Shown: positions 16,489 through 25,505 of the stretch, piece after piece
How the letters are laid out: the number at the start of each line of letters is the position of its first letter
Numbering within the stretch: the stretch's first letter is position 1
Assembly (NCBI RefSeq): GCF_014643535.1
Contig: NZ_BMJQ01000008.1
Location: 186,001 to 250,000 of the forward strand
DNA: 64,000 bases
Direction: 5' to 3'
Source: Aliidongia dinghuensis
Lineage (GTDB): Bacteria; Pseudomonadota; Alphaproteobacteria; ATCC43930; CGMCC-115725
Translations under genes and position numbers: made by a program
The notes under the pieces: model-generated
Database searches by the model: none
Told to the model about the DNA's origin: nothing
What the model saw: the letters and a program-made list of their open reading frames with translations, nothing else

Positions 16489-18713
16489 TGCGGGGCTCCG
16501 GCGTTGAGCAGTTCGAGCACGCGCGCTTGATGCTTCGGCCAGAACTCCGCCGCCCCGGGCATCAATCGATAGCCCTTGGCGCCGCCGCCGCTCCGGTCGA
16601 ACAGCGCGTCCATCAGCCGCCGTCGCTCGGCCCGGTCCAGCACCGCGAAGACGCGGCGGAACAGCGGCAGGTTGCCGGTGAAGGCTGCTTCCTCCAGCGT
16701 CATCAGCCAGGCGTCGACCGCTGCGCGCAACGGCGCATCATGGATCAGCCGCCGGCCGGCGCCCTCGAAGAAACCCTCGAAGAAGCCCGCCGCCTCGGCG
16801 ACCGGCGTGCCTGGCGACAGCATCCGCGACAGCAGGTCCGCCGCGTCATCGGCGGTGAGCAGCTCGACCTCGTAGAGCAGCCGCGCCGCCGTGCCGGCGA
16901 TCAGCCGGGTCGCCTGATCGTCGCGCACCAGTACCTCAAGCGTATGGCGCCAGTTCGCCACGACGTCCGTCTCGAGCTGGGCGAGCTGGACCGCGCCATC
17001 CGCGGCGAGCAGCGCGGCGCGCAGCTTGCCCGCGGCCTCCGCATCGAGGTTGCGTGCGGCATAGGGCAATGCCAGCGCCGCCTGCACGACGATGCGCGGC
17101 ATCAAGGCGGTCAGATGGTCGGCCGTCCCGGCGCGGGCCTCACCGTAGCGCAGGATCTCGGCCATCGGTGGGAGCGCTGACAGCAGGGCTTGGCAGTCGC
17201 CGGTCAGCGCCGCTTTCGCTTCCAGCGCCGCGATGCCGAACTCGGCCGCGCGCGGCAGGTCGGCGATCATCGCGGTCCGCACCAGCGTTGCGAGCGCTCC
17301 CAGTTCAGGCTCCTTGCGCATCGCCTCGATCACGCGCCCGGCGGCGGCCTCGGCGATGGTCGAGCCGTAGATGAGATTCTCGACCAGCCGGACCGCGAAT
17401 TCCGGCTCCCAGCGGAGCTGCCAATTCTCGCGGAAGGTGCCGCGGCTGCGCCCGGCATCCGTCAGCTCGCCCCAGGCGACGTCGAGCGCGTTCAGCCGAT
17501 GCAGCAGGGTGGAGCGCATGAGGCCGCTTTCGCTGCGCAGGTCGAGCGTCAGCGGCCGATCGAGCGCCTCCGGTTTGAGCCGCGCCGCCTTCTGCTGGCG
17601 CTGCAGATCCTCGAGCAGCGGGGCCAGCGGCGTCGTGGCAGGGATCGATCCGACACCCGCGCCGATCAGCAGCTCGGCCGCGACATCGTCCCAGACCGCG
17701 CGCTCGCCGTGGCACAGGCAAGCGATCGCCGCCTCACGCAGCTCCTCGAAGCCCGGCGCGGGGCGGTCGCGGAGCGCGGCAAGTCCGACGCCCAGCCGCT
17801 GTGCCTCGATCACCGACGCGGTCGACACGAAATGCCCGCGATCGCGCAGCACGCGCGCCACCTTGGCGAGCCACACCGCAGCGCGATCGGCGTCGTTGCG
17901 CGTTTCCCACAGGTGCGCGCACCAGCCGGGTGCGGTAACGCCGGCGCCATAGCCGCTGGCCCGCGCCAGCCGCGGCGCGGTCCAGGGTGCCCAGGTCGCC
18001 TTGATCTTGGTTTTCGGCCGTCCCTTGATGAGCTCGCGATCGGTCGCGAGGCTGCGCCGCTCGGCGAGCGCCGGCACATGCCAGGCGCCGCAGACCACCG
18101 CGATCGCGCCCTCGTGCTCCTTCGCGGCCTTCCCGATCTCGATCCGCATATGCGCTTCGCGCGCCGCCTCGCGGGCGGAGAGCGGCCCGGCTTCCGCCCT
18201 GAGCGCCGCCATCGCGTCGGCGACCGCCGCGAACACAGGACCGGACGCGGGATTTTCCTCGATCACGTCGGACCACCAGGATTCGCCGTCGTCATACCCG
18301 GCCGCCGTCGCCAGCGCCCCAATCGGGTCGCGGCTGATCGGATCGTCGTCGGCACTGGCCGCCCGCTCGTTCTCGATCCCGCCGCCGACGGCACCCAGCC
18401 GGTCCGACGCCGGCAGATCGATGAAGCGGAGTGCGCAGCCATGCCGGACGGCCCAGCGCGCGGCCTGGTATTCCGGCGAATAATCGGCGAAGGGGAAGAA
18501 GCTGGCGTTGGCCGGATCGTCCTCGGCATATGTCAGGAGCGCCACCGGCGTCGCCATGTCCGGATCGGCGAGCATCGGCAGCAGGTCCGACGCATCTGCC
18601 GGCCCCTCGATCAGCACGGTTGTCGGCTTGAGCGCATCGAGCGCTTCCACCAGCCGCCGCGCCGATCCGGGCCCATGGTGGCGGATACCGAACAGGAAGA
18701 CTTGGCCGGCCAT
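16485..18713 (-). CDS. DUF5682 protein, possibly TraB/EreA-like hydrolase
   Basis: A 742-aa protein of the DUF5682 family. Its first 220 residues show motifs like those of the TraB/Tiki/erythromycin-esterase fold: FGIRHHGPGSARRL (His12-His13), TVLIEGPADA (Glu36), FIDLPASDR near residue 98, and CGAWHVPAL with His212. The rest is alpha-helical and Ala/Leu rich. The motif likeness is my inference; the family has no experimentally defined activity that I know. The gene lies 4 bp after the MoxR gene and overlaps the VWA gene. Its length agrees with E. coli YehM (about 760 aa, from memory). Confidence 0.78.
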   Translation of the reverse strand: MAGQVFLFGIRHHGPGSARRLVEALDALKPTTVLIEGPADASDLLPMLADPDMATPVALLTYAEDDPANASFFPFADYSPEYQAARWAVRHGCALRFIDLPASDRLGAVGGGIENERAASADDDPISRDPIGALATAAGYDDGESWWSDVIEENPASGPVFAAVADAMAALRAEAGPLSAREAAREAHMRIEIGKAAKEHEGAIAVVCGAWHVPALAERRSLATDRELIKGRPKTKIKATWAPWTAPRLARASGYGAGVTAPGWCAHLWETRNDADRAAVWLAKVARVLRDRGHFVSTASVIEAQRLGVGLAALRDRPAPGFEELREAAIACLCHGERAVWDDVAAELLIGAGVGSIPATTPLAPLLEDLQRQQKAARLKPEALDRPLTLDLRSESGLMRSTLLHRLNALDVAWGELTDAGRSRGTFRENWQLRWEPEFAVRLVENLIYGSTIAEAAAGRVIEAMRKEPELGALATLVRTAMIADLPRAAEFGIAALEAKAALTGDCQALLSALPPMAEILRYGEARAGTADHLTALMPRIVVQAALALPYAARNLDAEAAGKLRAALLAADGAVQLAQLETDVVANWRHTLEVLVRDDQATRLIAGTAARLLYEVELLTADDAADLLSRMLSPGTPVAEAAGFFEGFFEGAGRRLIHDAPLRAAVDAWLMTLEEAAFTGNLPLFRRVFAVLDRAERRRLMDALFDRSGGGAKGYRLMPGAAEFWPKHQARVLELLNAGAPQ

Positions 18714-18717
18714 CTTT

Positions 18718-19797
18718 TCAGATCAGGTCGGTCAGCGAAGCGTAATAGCCTTCGAACCCGCGCCGCTTCTTGAGCACCGTCTCGAGATATTCGCCCAGCA
18801 CGGCGACATCCTGCACCGGGTCCTTCACCACGGCGCCGATCACGTTGGCGGCGAGCGTTTCGGGCGTGAGCTTGCCGTCGTTGAAGAAGGTCGCCTGGCT
18901 GATCCCGCCGACCATCACCGCGATCGCCTCCGCCGTCGACAGCCCGCCCGAGGGCGATTTTAGCGCCACCTTGCCGTCCTCGGTCGAGCCCGAGCGCAAT
19001 TCGCGGAAGATCGCCACGACCCGCGCCACCTCGTCCGCGACATTCTTCGGCGCCGGCAGGTCGAGGCTCTGCGCCATCTCGCCCACGCGTTTGACGATGA
19101 TGGCCACTTCCTGATCGGCGCTGTCGGGCAGGGGCAGGACGACGACGTTGAAGCGGCGCTTCAGCGCCGAGGACAGCTCGTTCACGCCCTTGTCGCGGTT
19201 GTTGGCGGTGGCGATGACGTTGAACCCGCGCTGCGCATAGACCGCGCTATTGAGCTCCGGGATCGGCATCATCTTTTCGGAGAGCACGGTGATGAGCGTG
19301 TCCTGCACGTCGCTGCCCATACGCGTCAGCTCCTCGAAGCGGCAGAGCTTGCCGTCCTCCATGGCGCGCATCAGCGGGGTCGGGACGAGTGCGGCGCGGC
19401 TCGGCCCGTTTGCCAGCAGCTGGGCATAGTTCCAGCCATAGCGGACCTGGTTCTCGTCGGTGCCCGCCGTGCATTGGATGATGAGCGTCGAATCGCCCGT
19501 GACCGCCGCCGCAAGGTGCTCGGACACCCAGGACTTGGCCGTGCCCGGCACGCCCAGCAGCAGCAACGCGCGATCGGTGGCAAGCGTCGCGACGGCGGTC
19601 TCGATCAGCCGCCGGTCGCCGACATATTTGGGCGTGATCACCGTGCCGTCGGCCGCCCGGCCGCCCATGAGATAGGTTACGACCAGCCGCGGGGAGAGCG
19701 CCCAGCCCGGTGGGCGATGCCCGCTGTCGCCGGCGGCGAGCGCCTTCAGCTCGGCCGCATAGCTGTCCTCGGCGGGCAACCGCAGTTTTTCGCTCAT
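18718..19797 (-). CDS. MoxR-type AAA+ ATPase
   Basis: The 359-aa ATPase has Walker A at residues 82-89 (GVPGTAKS), a Walker B-like KLCRFEELTRMG, sensor-1 ATANNRDKG and a small C-terminal lid domain. The region YVGDRRLIETAVATLATDRALLLLG is a normal MoxR start. MoxR ATPases remodel proteins with a VWA partner, which is encoded two genes downstream. Its ATG overlaps the stop of the DUF5691 gene (ATGA). The length is close to E. coli YehL. Substrates are unknown. Confidence 0.9.
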   Translation of the reverse strand: MSEKLRLPAEDSYAAELKALAAGDSGHRPPGWALSPRLVVTYLMGGRAADGTVITPKYVGDRRLIETAVATLATDRALLLLGVPGTAKSWVSEHLAAAVTGDSTLIIQCTAGTDENQVRYGWNYAQLLANGPSRAALVPTPLMRAMEDGKLCRFEELTRMGSDVQDTLITVLSEKMMPIPELNSAVYAQRGFNVIATANNRDKGVNELSSALKRRFNVVVLPLPDSADQEVAIIVKRVGEMAQSLDLPAPKNVADEVARVVAIFRELRSGSTEDGKVALKSPSGGLSTAEAIAVMVGGISQATFFNDGKLTPETLAANVIGAVVKDPVQDVAVLGEYLETVLKKRRGFEGYYASLTDLI

Positions 19798-21200
19798 TCC
19801 CTCGCTCCGTTATCATCCAACGCGGCGTTGAGCCGCAGCATGTCGAGGCGTGGGTCGCCCTGGAGCAGCCCCGCGCCGTTGAGGCGCTCCAGGGCCCGTC
19901 GTGCCCCCATGCGGGAGGCGACGAGGCCCAGCCCATAGAGCTCCGCAACCTGATCGGCCGGCCCCGCGTCGCCGTGTCCAAGCGCCTCGAGCAGTGCCGC
20001 GCCGGCGGGTGCGGCCAGGGGATCGTCCAGCCGCGCCATGGCACCCGCGATGGCCTTCGCCATATCGAAGCTGCAGCTGCTCGCGTGCAAGACCTTGGCG
20101 GCAAGTGCCGATCGCTGGCCGGCCGTGAGTCTCGGCGCCAGGGCCGCCAGGTTTTGAAGGCCGACCGCGTCGCACTGGCTCACCGCATCGGCGGCGCGCG
20201 TCACGAGTGCGTCCGTTCCGGTCCGCGCGACCAGGGCCACCAACGCGGCGTCGGCCTGGCGGTCGACATCCCAGGTCCAGGCCGCGATCAGCTCTTCGGG
20301 GGATATCTTGAGCGCCCGCGCAAAGGCGGCAATATCGACGACCTCGAACAGCGCTGTCCGGCGCACCCGCTGCGCGGGGGTTTTCAAGGTCTCGAACTGG
20401 ATCACGCGCGAGCGCCGCAGCAGGCCCTTCACCTGCACCGGGAAGAAGCCGGCGAGCTCGGCGGCCTCCGCGCCGGCTGCCGGACCGCGGCCGAGCCGGG
20501 CGAGCAGGGACTCGCCAAGCGCCTTGACCTTGGGCGCGCGGTCGGTCGCCGTGATGTCCTCGAGGTAGGGGATATCGGCGTCCGACAGGCCGACCGCCAA
20601 CAGGCCGACAAGGCGCAGCCGCACATCGGCGCCCTCATTGGCCAACTTCACCGCCAGCAGCGCCCGCGCCGCGCCCGGATCGCGCCGCCGGAGCTCGGTG
20701 AGCGCCGCCTTGCGCGCCGCCGGCCAATAGTCGTCCCAATTCTCCGCGGTGAGCCCGTCTTCGACCCGGCGTCGCGCCGAGCCGGCCGCCGCTGCGGCCA
20801 CCCAGTCGCGCCACGGCGCGTAGACGTCGGGGATGTCCTCGTCGTTTGGCGCCGGCATCCAGTCGGCCGGATGGGCCGTCCAGCCGCGCGCGGCGAGGAA
20901 CGGGAGCAGCTCAGTCGCTTTCGTCGCCGCCAGGATGCGGCGCACGAGCGGGCGCAACGCCTCGGGCACGGTCGGTAGCGCCAGCCCCGGAACATCGGGC
21001 AGCGTGCGCAGGCCTACGGGCGGATCGGCTGTTACCGCGACGCCGAGGAACTGACCGGTGAGCGCCAGCAGCCGCAACTCGGCCTCGGCCGGCTCGGCGC
21101 CAAGCTCGGCACGCCATGGGGACGCAGCGGGGGCCGCCGCTGCCCCCATCGTCCAGCGCGTCAGCACCGCACCCATGGCGTCATAGATCGCCTCAGCCAT
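19794..21200 (-). CDS. DUF5691-type helical repeat protein
   Basis: The 468-aa protein is almost all alpha-helical, rich in Ala, Leu and Arg, with HEAT-like repeats in its second half (AALVALVARTGTDALVTRAAD and RALERLNGAGLLQGD-like units). I place it in DUF5691 by its context and by the block VKGLLRRSRVIQFETLKTP. ATG 21200 is preceded by and overlaps the end of the SWIM gene by 8 bp, so coupling is likely; a longer frame back to 21680 crosses that gene. It probably serves as a scaffold for the MoxR/VWA complex, which is inference. Confidence 0.65.
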   Translation of the reverse strand: MAEAIYDAMGAVLTRWTMGAAAAPAASPWRAELGAEPAEAELRLLALTGQFLGVAVTADPPVGLRTLPDVPGLALPTVPEALRPLVRRILAATKATELLPFLAARGWTAHPADWMPAPNDEDIPDVYAPWRDWVAAAAAGSARRRVEDGLTAENWDDYWPAARKAALTELRRRDPGAARALLAVKLANEGADVRLRLVGLLAVGLSDADIPYLEDITATDRAPKVKALGESLLARLGRGPAAGAEAAELAGFFPVQVKGLLRRSRVIQFETLKTPAQRVRRTALFEVVDIAAFARALKISPEELIAAWTWDVDRQADAALVALVARTGTDALVTRAADAVSQCDAVGLQNLAALAPRLTAGQRSALAAKVLHASSCSFDMAKAIAGAMARLDDPLAAPAGAALLEALGHGDAGPADQVAELYGLGLVASRMGARRALERLNGAGLLQGDPRLDMLRLNAALDDNGARE

Positions 21201-22599
21201 GGCAGCCGATCCGCCCCCAGCGTGTCTGCGCGGCCAGGATCGCGAGCCGGTTGCCGGACCAGAGAGCGGCTGTCTGCATGAGATCGGTACCGCGGAGCAG
21301 CCCCTCGGCATCACCCGCGACCGGCAGGATGGCGGCACCGTCCGCCGCGCGCCACCAGGCCTGGCCCGTGTCGTCGAGCGCGATCCGTCCGGCCGGCAGC
21401 AGCACCGGCACCTCAAGCGTCCAGGGCTCGGCGATGAGCGGCCTGTTGAGGGCATCGACGACCGCTGCCTCCGTCGTCGGCCACGCTGGCGTTGACCAAT
21501 CCGGTGCAGCCGCTTCCTCCGCCGTGTCCCGCTCCACGAGCAGCGCGCGTAGCGGCTGCTGCGACGGATAGAAGGCGAGCTCGCCCCGGAACCGTTCGCC
21601 CGGCGTGAATACCGATCCGCGCCGCCCGGCGCTCGCTGGGAAATAGTCGAGCAGCGTCGCGAAACGCGGACCGGCCTCACCGAGGTTGAGCAGCCAGGTC
21701 GTCTGCGACACGAGCCCGTCGCGGCGCGTCTGGGCCTGCTCGGCCAGTACTTCCCAGCACGCGTTCACCCGGGACGTATCCGGGTTGGCCAGCACCGTCT
21801 CACGCGATTCCGACGTTGCGACGGCACGCCGGATTTCGGCGTCGCGCGGTGCCGCGCGGAAGGCGCGCGCCAGCAGCACCAGCTTGCCCAACTCGACCAC
21901 TGCGCCGCGCGGCCGATCGCCTGTTGGAAGGGCGAGCAGCCGGCCCGGCAGCTCGTCGATCCGGCCGGCCAGCACGGCCGCCTTGCCGTCGACCAGCCTT
22001 GCCGCGATCCGCCGGCATCGCGCGGTCGCGTCGTCGATGAAGGCAGCAAGCCCCAGGCGCAGCTGGTCACCGACCCATTGCTCGAGAGCGTCGAGCGCAT
22101 CCAGAATCGCGCGCTCGGTATCCTCCGACCGCTTCGCGGCCGCCGCTTCGCGCCGCGCCGCCGCTTTCGGGTCCTCGGGCACTTCCGGTTCGGCGACCTG
22201 GGCCGCCCGCACGTCCTTGGCCTCGACCGGCGCATCGCTGCTCGCCGTCTTGGGAGCGCTTGCGCTCGTGCGCCGCCGGCCGAGCCAGTCGCTCACCCAC
22301 TCGGGCGTGTCGGCCGGGGCGAACGGCACGATTGCTTCGGCATGGAGCCACAACAGGCCGAGCACGTGCTTGCACGGGAACTTGCGCGACGGGCAGGTGC
22401 ATTTGTTGCCCAGGTTGCGCAGGTCCGCCATCACGCGATAGGGATTGGCGCCGGAGCCCGAACATTCGCCCCAGACGAGTGCCCCGTCCCGGCTCATGCC
22501 CACGCCGGACCATTTGCCGGGCTTGGCGAGTCCCGCCGCTGCCTTGAGCGAGGATTGATCGGTGGCAAGCTGTTCAATTGCCTTCAGATCAATCGCCAC
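21193..22599 (-). CDS. SWIM zinc-finger protein
   Basis: The protein carries an intact SWIM zinc finger near its start: NKCTCPSRKFPCKH, ligands C67, C69, C76 and H78 when the start is the GTG at 22599. That start is preceded by GGGATGG and yields 468 aa beginning (V)AIDLKAIEQLATDQ; the longer frame to 22740 would add unconserved residues that overlap the upstream gene end. After the finger come a helical region and a C-terminal beta-rich part. The position before a DUF5691 gene and near MoxR/VWA genes resembles E. coli YehQ. SWIM domains bind DNA or proteins. Confidence 0.82.
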   Translation of the reverse strand: MAIDLKAIEQLATDQSSLKAAAGLAKPGKWSGVGMSRDGALVWGECSGSGANPYRVMADLRNLGNKCTCPSRKFPCKHVLGLLWLHAEAIVPFAPADTPEWVSDWLGRRRTSASAPKTASSDAPVEAKDVRAAQVAEPEVPEDPKAAARREAAAAKRSEDTERAILDALDALEQWVGDQLRLGLAAFIDDATARCRRIAARLVDGKAAVLAGRIDELPGRLLALPTGDRPRGAVVELGKLVLLARAFRAAPRDAEIRRAVATSESRETVLANPDTSRVNACWEVLAEQAQTRRDGLVSQTTWLLNLGEAGPRFATLLDYFPASAGRRGSVFTPGERFRGELAFYPSQQPLRALLVERDTAEEAAAPDWSTPAWPTTEAAVVDALNRPLIAEPWTLEVPVLLPAGRIALDDTGQAWWRAADGAAILPVAGDAEGLLRGTDLMQTAALWSGNRLAILAAQTRWGRIGCHG

Positions 22600-22661
22600 G
22601 TTTCCATCCCGGCAGCACTTCTCGGAGCAGTAGTATATTGAGCGCCAATGAAACCCGATAG

Positions 22662-24815
22662 CTAGCTTTTGCCGCGGCGCGCGATCTCGATCGCCGTGTA
22701 GCAGATCATCTCCAGGAGCTTCTCGTCGTGAGGCAGCCAAGGGACCGCGACCAGATTCGAGCGCTTGGGCACGTCAATCGTGACAGGCTCGCCCGCACAA
22801 GTCACCCGGCCGGTCGTCAAGTGAATGGCATAGGCACCGAGCCGCAAGTGACGCGCGTCGAATTCCAGGCCGGCCATGCCGTCCAGGCCGCAGAGCGCGC
22901 ATTCGAGAGCCTGTTTGCGCACCTCCGTCATTGCGCTGGGCGGACTCATGGCCAGATGCAGCAGCCGAGCTTCGCGATGTCGCTCCTCGTCTTCCGCCGT
23001 CACGGCGAAGCCGCTTGTACTGACCAGCAGGTCCACGGCGCGCAAGATTTCGGAAAACGTCGCTGCCGGCAGATCCCCGGGCCGGGCCGGCAAGGATTTC
23101 ATGCCGCCTGATGTCGACACGCTGAGATTTCCGGTGGTCGTCGCCCCGACGCAGCCGGGATAGATAGGGTCGGCGAGAGTGAGCTGCGCCGTCCATCGCC
23201 CGAAGGAGCGAGCGAGGCAATCATACTTGAGGCGCCAGCGCTCCCGTCGCGCCAGGCCAAGAAAGGGCACGATCGAAACGATATGACCGGAGAACATCGC
23301 GGTCGTCGTTTCCCCGAGATCATCGGGCGGCACAGGATAATGCTCGCGGAAGACTTGTTTGAACGGCTGCTTGATCCGCAGCGCCGCCAAGCGGTCGCGC
23401 CAGGCGCTGCGCTCTTCCGCGCTGGCATCCGAGGGGTGCCAGAGCGTCACGCGAGAGCCCGGCCCGGCTTGGACGATCGTGCCGGCGACATCCCGAAGCG
23501 TCAGACGGTCACGCTCCAAGACGGGCAGCACGGCGGTGCTGCCACTGGTCGCGCCGAGAATGCGCCACACCAGGGTTCCGGTCAGGGCCTTCAGGGAAGC
23601 GTGCTCAGCCAGGCGCACGCGCCAATCGTCGTAGTCGAGCACCATGGACAAGGCGAGGCCGGCTTCGAGGCAGCGCGTCAATGTGGTCAGCTGCGATTTC
23701 GAGATCGGCTGATCGAACGGCAAACGCAGCGCGATCTCCGGCCGCTCGGCCAGGCCGCGTTCGGCGCCGCGCAGATTGCGTTGCAGCTTCTTCTCCACGC
23801 CGGCATGCCGAAGGTCGCGCAGCACATGGCGCAACGTCGCGACCGCCTCGGGCGTCGGAAAGGCTTCGACGGCGTGGCCGAGGGCGATGGCGACAGATTG
23901 CGACGGCACCGTCTTGGCGGCCGTGGGCGCAAGGCTCACCTTGCGGAACATTTCGTCCAGGACCGACGGCAGCCAGGGTTCGTCGCGGTCGAGCGCTACG
24001 CGCGCCAGCCGGGCGATGACGGCAGAGTCCTCGAGCGTGAAGGCCTTGTCCGGGGCATAGGGCAGCTCGGAATCGTGGATCTTGCGCACATGCGCCGCGG
24101 CCTGCTTCAGGCCGGTTTCGGCGAACGCGACATAGTTCGGATAATCGGACAGCGAATAGTGGGTGTCGTCGGTCGCCGACGCGTCTGCACCGATGTCGGG
24201 GTACGCGACATCGGCAACCGCGAGGATCGCCGGAAGATCGAGGGCAGCGACTGCGCGCAGCTCATCGACGAGGAGCGGCGAGCCCGCCAGGTCGCCGGCG
24301 AGCTTTTCGAGCGCTTGTGCTTCGAATTCTCCCCCAACCAGCCGCGCCAAAGCCACGGCGAGGTGCGGCATGGCTCGCCAGTCGGCCGCGGCCAGAAAGC
24401 GCTTGGCGGCCGGGCCGAGGCCATCGAAGGCGAGATCGGTGCAGCGCCTGAGCGCGAAGCAGACCTTCCGCCAAGTATAGATCGCGAGAGTGCCGAAAGC
24501 TTTTTCCGGCGCCGCCTCGGCCTCGCGGGCGAGGAGGTCGAGATAGTCCCGGCAGGCCGCGCCGCGAAAGGCAGGCTTCATTTCTCTGCCGCGGCCCAGC
24601 ACGGCCCAGGCGGTGCTGGCGGCGAGACTCTCCACACGCCGGTTATTCTCCCACAGCGACACCGAATGGGCGACAGCCCACAAATCGCCCAGAGCGAGCG
24701 CATCGAGCGTTGTCAGATCGATCGGCTCGCCCGAAAAACGGTGATGGCTGGGCGGCGGGCCGGTCATCCGGTCGATCAGCTTGATGACGTCCGGATGAAG
24801 GTCTGGTGTCGACAT
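22662..24815 (-). CDS. DUF4132-domain protein
   Basis: A 717-aa protein. Residues about 440-700 form a DUF4132 domain, marked by VTLWHPSDASAEERSAWRD, IKQPFKQVFREHYP (483-493) and the downstream MFSGHIVS and LARRERWRLKYD blocks. The N-terminal 430 residues are helical repeats. DUF4132 occurs in E. coli YehI and MolR, next to the YehL-YehM-YehP-YehQ genes; here it is the first gene of the same kind of operon. The stop is 62 bp before the SWIM start. Function is unknown. I do not see a WGR domain in front. Confidence 0.82.
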   Translation of the reverse strand: MSTPDLHPDVIKLIDRMTGPPPSHHRFSGEPIDLTTLDALALGDLWAVAHSVSLWENNRRVESLAASTAWAVLGRGREMKPAFRGAACRDYLDLLAREAEAAPEKAFGTLAIYTWRKVCFALRRCTDLAFDGLGPAAKRFLAAADWRAMPHLAVALARLVGGEFEAQALEKLAGDLAGSPLLVDELRAVAALDLPAILAVADVAYPDIGADASATDDTHYSLSDYPNYVAFAETGLKQAAAHVRKIHDSELPYAPDKAFTLEDSAVIARLARVALDRDEPWLPSVLDEMFRKVSLAPTAAKTVPSQSVAIALGHAVEAFPTPEAVATLRHVLRDLRHAGVEKKLQRNLRGAERGLAERPEIALRLPFDQPISKSQLTTLTRCLEAGLALSMVLDYDDWRVRLAEHASLKALTGTLVWRILGATSGSTAVLPVLERDRLTLRDVAGTIVQAGPGSRVTLWHPSDASAEERSAWRDRLAALRIKQPFKQVFREHYPVPPDDLGETTTAMFSGHIVSIVPFLGLARRERWRLKYDCLARSFGRWTAQLTLADPIYPGCVGATTTGNLSVSTSGGMKSLPARPGDLPAATFSEILRAVDLLVSTSGFAVTAEDEERHREARLLHLAMSPPSAMTEVRKQALECALCGLDGMAGLEFDARHLRLGAYAIHLTTGRVTCAGEPVTIDVPKRSNLVAVPWLPHDEKLLEMICYTAIEIARRGKS

Positions 24816-24842
24816 AGGCCTCTCTATTTAGCTGGGATGTAC

Positions 24843-24914
24843 CGCCGCCTTGCCGTCGACGAGCATCGCTGCGATCTGCGCGGCAGCGCGCGGTCGCATC
24901 GTCGATGAAAGCGG
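24843..24914 (-). pseudogene. Remnant of a second SWIM gene copy
   Basis: About 70 bp here closely match the internal part of the SWIM gene at roughly 21978-22048 in the same orientation. Both encode AAFIDDATARCR, and later a LVDGKAAV stretch, but the remnant carries a one-base insertion that breaks the frame between them. It lies directly upstream of the DUF4132 start. This looks like debris from a duplication or rearrangement of the operon. Confidence 0.6.
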
Positions 24915-24970
24915 CCGATCCGGAAATCCTCTGAACGACTCTGCCCAATCAAAAGAATGCCTCGGATTCA

Positions 24971-24999
24971 TTGACATCTTTAGGTAGTATTGCTAGTAA
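24971..24999 (+). promoter_or_regulatory. Sigma-70-like promoter of the small ORF
   Basis: TTGACA (24971-24976) is a perfect -35 box; 17 bp further TAGTAA (24994-24999) is a fair -10 box. It points to the small gene starting at 25045. The sequence around it is visibly richer in A and T than the flanking operons. Confidence 0.55.
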
Positions 25000-25044
25000 G
25001 TACTGCACTTTCAACGGTTGATTGATCAAGACTGAGAGGTGGTT

Positions 25045-25344
25045 GTGGGAAAGCTTGCCTTGCAGTTGTTCGAAACAAATAATCTTGCTGAATCGGGTGT
25101 GCTAAAGGCATTGATTTTTTTTCACGCCAATCCCAATGATTTTCACCCCAGACTACGAGCAATTATTCCGCTCGAACTGCGCAGATACCTTTCCGCATCT
25201 TCCGTGGCGTTTGTGGTTGGAGAGGGAAATCAATTTACTGAGGTGAAAATTATCGACAAAGACGCGATCGTCAAAATTTTGTGCAAAGGCGACACTGTTA
25301 AAATTAAGCGCCGGCAGAACCCCGACGAGGCAGAAGAGAGCTAG
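25045..25344 (+). CDS. Small hypothetical protein of lower GC content
   Basis: A 99-aa frame from GTG 25045, with GAGAGG just upstream; an alternative GTG at 25039 overlaps that site. The product is mixed alpha/beta, without a signal or membrane segment: GKLALQLFETNN, IIPLELRRYLSASSVAFVVGEG, ending in charged KIKRRQNPDEAEES. Codons use A and T more freely than any neighbour. It stands alone with its own promoter-like sequence, next to a transposase remnant, so recent acquisition is plausible. No family is recognised. Confidence 0.55.
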   Translation: MGKLALQLFETNNLAESGVLKALIFFHANPNDFHPRLRAIIPLELRRYLSASSVAFVVGEGNQFTEVKIIDKDAIVKILCKGDTVKIKRRQNPDEAEES

Positions 25345-25359
25345 AGCTGGGACTTACAA

Positions 25360-25458
25360 CTAGCAGCAGATGACGGCAGCGATGCAGACGGCGGCGTGAA
25401 AGTTTTGCACGAGCCGGCCGTAGCGTGTGGCGATTCTGCGGAAATCCTTGAGATGGAA
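25360..25458 (-). mobile_element. IS5-family transposase C-terminal remnant
   Basis: Read on the minus strand, 32 codons before a TAG stop give FHLKDFRRIATRYGRLVQNF followed by HAAVCIAAVICC. This matches the end of IS5-group transposases, where the conserved block is FRRxATRYDKLxxNFxAAxxxAA. The rest of the transposase and both terminal repeats were not found, so this is a fossil. Confidence 0.7.
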
Positions 25459-25505
25459 TCTCAGGTCGGGTCAGGGATGATCGCAGCTCACGACCCTTAG
25501 CTTTC

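Noticed and set aside
17190..18773. 527-aa plus-strand frame opposite the DUF5682 gene
   Set aside because: Shadow frame; no domain and opposite to a coupled operon.
23283..24908. 541-aa plus-strand frame opposite the DUF4132 gene
   Set aside because: Arginine-rich shadow of a gene with clear DUF4132 motifs.
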